The notes below the pieces were generated by a model. The model was not told the origin of the DNA. It searched no databases and saw only the letters and a program-made list of their open reading frames with translations. Source: Hyphomicrobiales bacterium (GTDB lineage: Bacteria > Pseudomonadota > Alphaproteobacteria > Rhizobiales > Rhizobiaceae). From it: a DNA stretch of 64,000 nucleotides. The DNA lies in contig UCMW01000017.1 of NCBI GenBank assembly GCA_900473745.1, forward strand, positions 137,513-201,512, read 5' to 3'. Within the stretch, counting starts at the first letter, position 1. Each line of letters begins with the position of its first letter. The position numbers and the translations under genes were made by a program. Below are positions 63,691-64,000 of the stretch, piece after piece.

Positions 63691-64000
63691 TCAGCTCTTC
63701 GCGTAGCCGTATTCGCCACCCCGTTCCAGCGCACGCTGATAGGCCGGCCGCGCGCGGATCCGTTCCATCCAGCCGCGTAGCACGGAGACATCCTTGGTCC
63801 CCGCGATCCGTGTAGTCCCGGCTTCGACCGGAAAACTCATGGCAATGTCGGCGGCGGAAAAATCCTTGCCGGCAAACCAGCCGTCCTTGCCAACCTCGGC
63901 AATCCAGAGATCGAGATGATCGGCGAGTTGCGGATCGATCAGCTTCCTGGCCACACCCGCGCTGATCATCTTGGCCACCGGCTTGATGAAGAAGGGCACC
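63691..64000 (-). CDS. glutathione S-transferase family protein, C-terminal part, cut by right edge
   Basis: The last 102 or more residues of a GST. HLDLWIAEVGKDGWFAGKDFSAADIAMSFPVEAG is the conserved N-capping/DxxxAD region of the C-terminal helical domain, and LRGWMERIRARPAYQRALERGGEYG ends it. The thioredoxin-like N-terminal domain with the active residue lies beyond the window, so activity cannot be judged. The in-frame ATG at 63999 is an internal Met. Confidence 0.85.
   Translation of the reverse strand, partial: VPFFIKPVAKMISAGVARKLIDPQLADHLDLWIAEVGKDGWFAGKDFSAADIAMSFPVEAGTTRIAGTKDVSVLRGWMERIRARPAYQRALERGGEYGYAKS

Overview
The window reads as chromosomal DNA of a GC-rich alphaproteobacterium of the Rhizobiales, most likely a Rhizobium/Agrobacterium relative. 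The grounds are a GatB/YqeY protein, dnaG and rpoD on one strand divergent from carA, a large number of ABC importers for sugars and peptides, LacI and SorC regulators, and rhizobial small-protein families such as DUF1476 and DUF930. I recognised no tRNA, rRNA, CRISPR array, prophage or intact insertion sequence. One IS3-type transposase scrap is present.

From 1 to 25 kb there are mainly catabolic islands. The left edge cuts a subtilase gene that overlaps a secreted trypsin-like protease (3-1932). At 2.1-11.8 kb a SorC regulator lies in an operon with a split transketolase, an FGGY sugar kinase and an SDR dehydrogenase, divergent from a ribose-type ABC importer plus a second SDR. Three copies of a TGAATNNNTATNC motif sit at the control points. 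ribB follows at 11.9-12.8 kb behind an FMN riboswitch. At 13.1-25 kb a tightly overlapping minus-strand operon encodes a carbohydrate ABC importer, two GMC oxidoreductases, an SDR, a Dabb protein, a DUF993 TIM-barrel protein, a LacI regulator and a glycerate 2-kinase. A second LacI gene is divergent from it.

From 26 to 43 kb there are three more metabolic clusters. The first is a Gfo/Idh dehydrogenase, CoA-transferase, enoyl-CoA hydratase and aldehyde dehydrogenase operon behind a 13-bp-arm inverted repeat. The second is an AmiC/AmiR-like (ANTAR) operon with a leader terminator, a peptide-type ABC importer and an acetamidase/formamidase. The third is a PaoABC-like molybdenum aldehyde oxidoreductase.

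From 43 to 52 kb there are small stress or unknown proteins, including a DUF1476 paralogue, then YjbQ, UPF0303, an ArgP/LysE-exporter pair, an M20 hydrolase, a DUF930 TonB-like protein and a VapBC-type toxin-antitoxin pair.

From 52 to 64 kb lies core genome: rpoD, a membrane class III cyclase, dnaG, yqeY and carA, then a MATE exporter, DUF2938, a YpfJ-type metallopeptidase and a truncated GST at the right edge.
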